From: Pseudanabaena sp. FACHB-2040
Lineage (GTDB): Bacteria; Cyanobacteriota; Cyanobacteriia; Phormidesmidales; Phormidesmidaceae
Length of the DNA: 64,000 nt
Assembly (NCBI RefSeq): GCF_014696715.1
Contig: NZ_JACJQO010000017.1
Location: 62,001-126,000 of the forward strand
Reading direction: 5' to 3'
Below are positions 62,033 to 64,000 of this stretch, in pieces. A model generated the notes under the pieces. The model searched no databases. It was not told the DNA's origin and was given only the letters and a program-made list of their open reading frames with translations. Position 1 is the first letter of the stretch. Each line of letters begins with the position of its first letter. Position numbers and translations under genes: made by a program.

Positions 62033-62962
62033 TCAGCGCTGGGCCTGGCTCGCTCGCTCAGAACAGGCTTCACCAGCAAGGCCTTCAGCCAAACACTTCT
62101 CAAACCGGATTTGCCAGACTGTCTGTTTGGGCATTTGGTCAGCATAAGCTAGGGCCTGCTCATAGAGAGGAATACTGAGAGCAGTGTTGCCCTGTAGCTG
62201 ATTAATCTGAGCCTTTAAGTAAAGCAGATCAGGGTTTTCAGGAGCAGCCTGCAGCGCCAAGTTGACCTCTTTGATCGCCTCGTCGTATCGGCCAAGATCC
62301 CTTAGCCCAATGGCAATGCCTCGATTTGCCAGATAGGGCGGATGGCTGCTGCGGAGGCGAGCAATAGCCTGATCAGGGTTAGCAAAGGGCAGGTTGACTG
62401 CCAGCAGCAAATCCATAAATCCTTTGAGCAAGCTCAACTCAGGATCGTTGCGGTTGATATCTTCGGCTTGCCCCAGCTCGTTAAAGACCTGCTGCAGCAT
62501 TCTTAGGGCCGTAGGGGTGCCCCGAGCAATGCCCTGAGTCTGCAAAACATAGCCCCCTTCTAGAAAAATGCCAACAGCGGTATATAGGTGTCCGCGCAGC
62601 GGATCGGCATCGACCAGAGCTCGCGCCTTTTGCTGCGTAAGCTTGGCCCGTCGATCCATTTCGGCCAGGTCTTGATCCAGGTATGCCATAGCTGACGCCA
62701 TCGCCTGAACCATCGGCTCATCGGGTTCACTCGCCAAGGCAGCATTGATGAGCTGCCGCGCTTCTACATAGTCGCCAGCGTAGAACATCGCATTAAAAGC
62801 CTCTTCGGAGGCGTCGCCAATGCTGTGAGGATTGACCGTGCGGAATGGGTCAGCCGCGAACGCGGGCAAGCTCGCAAGGCTAATCGTGACAGCCAAAGTC
62901 CCTGCAAACCAGCGCTGAAACTGTTGAGCGTGGCGAGAAAACTTAAAAGATCGCAGTGCCAT
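62033..62962 (-). CDS. Sll0314/Alr1548-type TPR protein, exported
   Basis: With ATG 62962 the 309-residue product starts MALRSFKFSRHAQQFQRWFA followed by a signal-peptide core TLAVTISLASLPAFA and a cut before ADPFR. The mature part begins with a helical domain (IGDASEEAFNAMFYAGDYVE), contains LYTAVGIFLEGGYVLQTQGI and has TPR repeats near the end (GLRDLGRYDEAIKEVNLALQ, YLKAQINQLQGNTALSIPLY). This matches a periplasmic family known from Synechocystis Sll0314 in my recollection. A TTG nine codons upstream is an unlikely earlier start. The likely role is protein interaction in the periplasm. Confidence 0.85.
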   Translation of the reverse strand: MALRSFKFSRHAQQFQRWFAGTLAVTISLASLPAFAADPFRTVNPHSIGDASEEAFNAMFYAGDYVEARQLINAALASEPDEPMVQAMASAMAYLDQDLAEMDRRAKLTQQKARALVDADPLRGHLYTAVGIFLEGGYVLQTQGIARGTPTALRMLQQVFNELGQAEDINRNDPELSLLKGFMDLLLAVNLPFANPDQAIARLRSSHPPYLANRGIAIGLRDLGRYDEAIKEVNLALQAAPENPDLLYLKAQINQLQGNTALSIPLYEQALAYADQMPKQTVWQIRFEKCLAEGLAGEACSERASQAQR

Positions 62963-63210
62963 AGAAATACCGTGTGTGCAGAACCACAACCAGTGAGCAA
63001 TCTAATTCTGAAACCAGGATAGCGTTTACTAGGCAGCAACCGTGTAGCAGCCAGTTGCATCAAAGCTTCCTGTCAAGGGGGCGACAGTTGGGGGCCAGAG
63101 AAAGGGGGCTTCAGTGACTGTCTCCAGACCGTCGGTTTCTGTTTCCGGATAAAGAGCAGCGGTCTAGAGCTAGCTTGTAGCCGACTATACCTGAAGACGG
63201 CAAACTACTG

Positions 63211-63294
63211 GGGGAGTTCCCTGAGAGTTCTTGAGAGTTCTTGAGAGTTTTCTGGAAGTTCTCTGGGAGTTTTCTGGAAGTTCTCTGAAAGTTG
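63211..63294. repeat. Tandem 10-11-bp repeat (core RRRAGTT) upstream of an ABC gene
   Basis: Eight degenerate units with the core GAGAGTT, GGAAGTT or GGGAGTT follow one another with 10- or 11-bp spacing, that is, one DNA turn each. They end about 150 bp before the ABC transporter ATPase gene, in a 480-bp gap (62963-63442) without other features. The spacing suggests protein binding along one face of the helix, but it may be only slippage expansion. Confidence 0.7.
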
Positions 63295-63442
63295 TCCTTA
63301 TAACAGAGGGTCTGTAGCGAATCCGGGCGAGTTGCTTAAGCCAGCCTGTAGCATGGGTAAAGAGATGCCGTCGTTACAGCTTCTAGTCCTGTTTCAGCTT
63401 GCCGGTCGGGCATACTGAAGCTAAGCAAACTTTCCTTGTTTA

Positions 63443-64000
63443 ATGCTTTACCTCCGCAACCTTACTTACCACCCCACTGCTAGTCCTGTAGCCATTTTGA
63501 AAAACATTTCACTCGAACTGGCTCCCCAGGAGATGGGGCTGGTAACTGGGCCGAGTGGCTCTGGCAAAAGTACGCTGCTAGAAATCATGGCAGGGTTAGC
63601 CCAGCCAACCCTAGGCGTCATCCAGTGGCGAGACCAACCTCTCAATACGGAATCGTTGCAACAGATTGCTGGGCTGGTTTTTCAGTTTCCAGAGCGCCAC
63701 TTCTGTGGCCATACCATTTTAGAAGAACTGCGCTTGGGGCACCCAGAGCTAACCCAGGAGCGGATGAGAGAAGCGATGGCAGCAGTGGGTTTGAGCGATA
63801 TAGATCTCGATGTCATGCCCCACTCCCTCAGTGGTGGGCAGCAAAGACGCCTGGCTCTAGCGGTGCAGCTAATCCGCCAGCCCTATCTGCTTTTGCTGGA
63901 TGAGCCTACTGCTGGGCTGGACTGGTCAATGCGGCGGCAGGTAGTCGATCTTCTCAAGCAGCTGAAGCAAGAGTGGAGCCTGCTAGTGGTTTCCCACGAC
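63443..64000 (+). CDS. ABC transporter ATP-binding protein (ABCI11/EcfA-like), 5' part
   Basis: The first 186 codons are in the window. They show Walker A GPSGSGKSTLLEIMAGL (about residues 36-52), the Q-loop in GLVFQFPERHFCG, the signature HSLSGGQQRRLALAVQL, Walker B LLLLDEPTAGLDWS and the start of the switch region VVSHD. The beginning, MLYLRNLTYHPTASPVAILK, is like cyanobacterial relatives of plant chloroplast ABCI11/NAP14. It hydrolyses ATP to drive a partner membrane protein, possibly for metal or cofactor uptake. No partner gene is seen in the window. Confidence 0.93.
   Translation, partial: MLYLRNLTYHPTASPVAILKNISLELAPQEMGLVTGPSGSGKSTLLEIMAGLAQPTLGVIQWRDQPLNTESLQQIAGLVFQFPERHFCGHTILEELRLGHPELTQERMREAMAAVGLSDIDLDVMPHSLSGGQQRRLALAVQLIRQPYLLLLDEPTAGLDWSMRRQVVDLLKQLKQEWSLLVVSHD

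Overview
The window is cyanobacterial chromosome. It carries oxygenic-photosynthesis genes (psbV cytochrome c-550, petE plastocyanin, a petC-petA pair), an MPBQ-type methyltransferase resembling Synechocystis Sll0418, several families known mainly from cyanobacteria and plastids (DUF3067, DUF3181, DUF3531, Sll0314-type TPR protein, an ABCI11-like ATPase) and many copies of the HIP1 octamer GCGATCGC. Base composition is mixed to moderately GC-rich. A Leptolyngbya/Nodosilinea-type filamentous strain would fit, but the genus cannot be fixed from this sequence alone.

Layout. 0-7.3 kb: the 5' part of a conserved gene preceded by a candidate 6S-like RNA, two GNAT acetyltransferases, a tandem ABM-domain protein, a DUF1003 membrane protein, a cytosolic GH13 alpha-amylase, a small membrane protein and the MPBQ methyltransferase. 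7.4-29.7 kb: two adjacent giant secreted or surface proteins (2778 and 4571 aa) on the minus strand. Both are built of CSPG/cadherin-like repeats and end in the same five-unit C-terminal module. The larger one starts with a DUF4347 domain and contains a near-identical 1353-bp superrepeat. 30.4-31.3 kb: a BASS-family transporter.

31.3-39.1 kb looks like an accessory, defence-like segment. It holds a DNA phosphorothioation-associated methyltransferase without dnd partners, a frameshifted 99-codon gene, small membrane proteins, and a minus-strand three-gene cassette: winged-helix protein, AAA-type ATPase, PD-(D/E)XK nuclease. This cassette is the best candidate in the window for an undescribed system.

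39.5-49.5 kb: a Tat-signal acetamidase/formamidase homologue, glmS, an Asp/Glu/hydantoin racemase homologue, the cluster moaC-2TM-DUF3181, tRNA-Arg(ACG), an MFS transporter, a DUF1643 protein, a truncated Uma2 gene and an overlapping cupin-GFA pair. 49.5-64 kb is mostly core metabolism and photosynthesis: argS, accD, psbV, petE, petC-petA, DUF3067, a VOC protein, a GT39-like membrane glycosyltransferase with a TPR tail, prs, DUF3531, a TPR periplasmic protein and the start of an ABC ATPase gene. Plastocyanin, the Rieske protein and cytochrome f act together around the cytochrome b6f complex, and cytochrome c-550 stabilises photosystem II. Hairpin repeat elements with GTAGG...CCTAC ends are scattered between genes. 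Genes were recognised by reading motifs; no database search was run.
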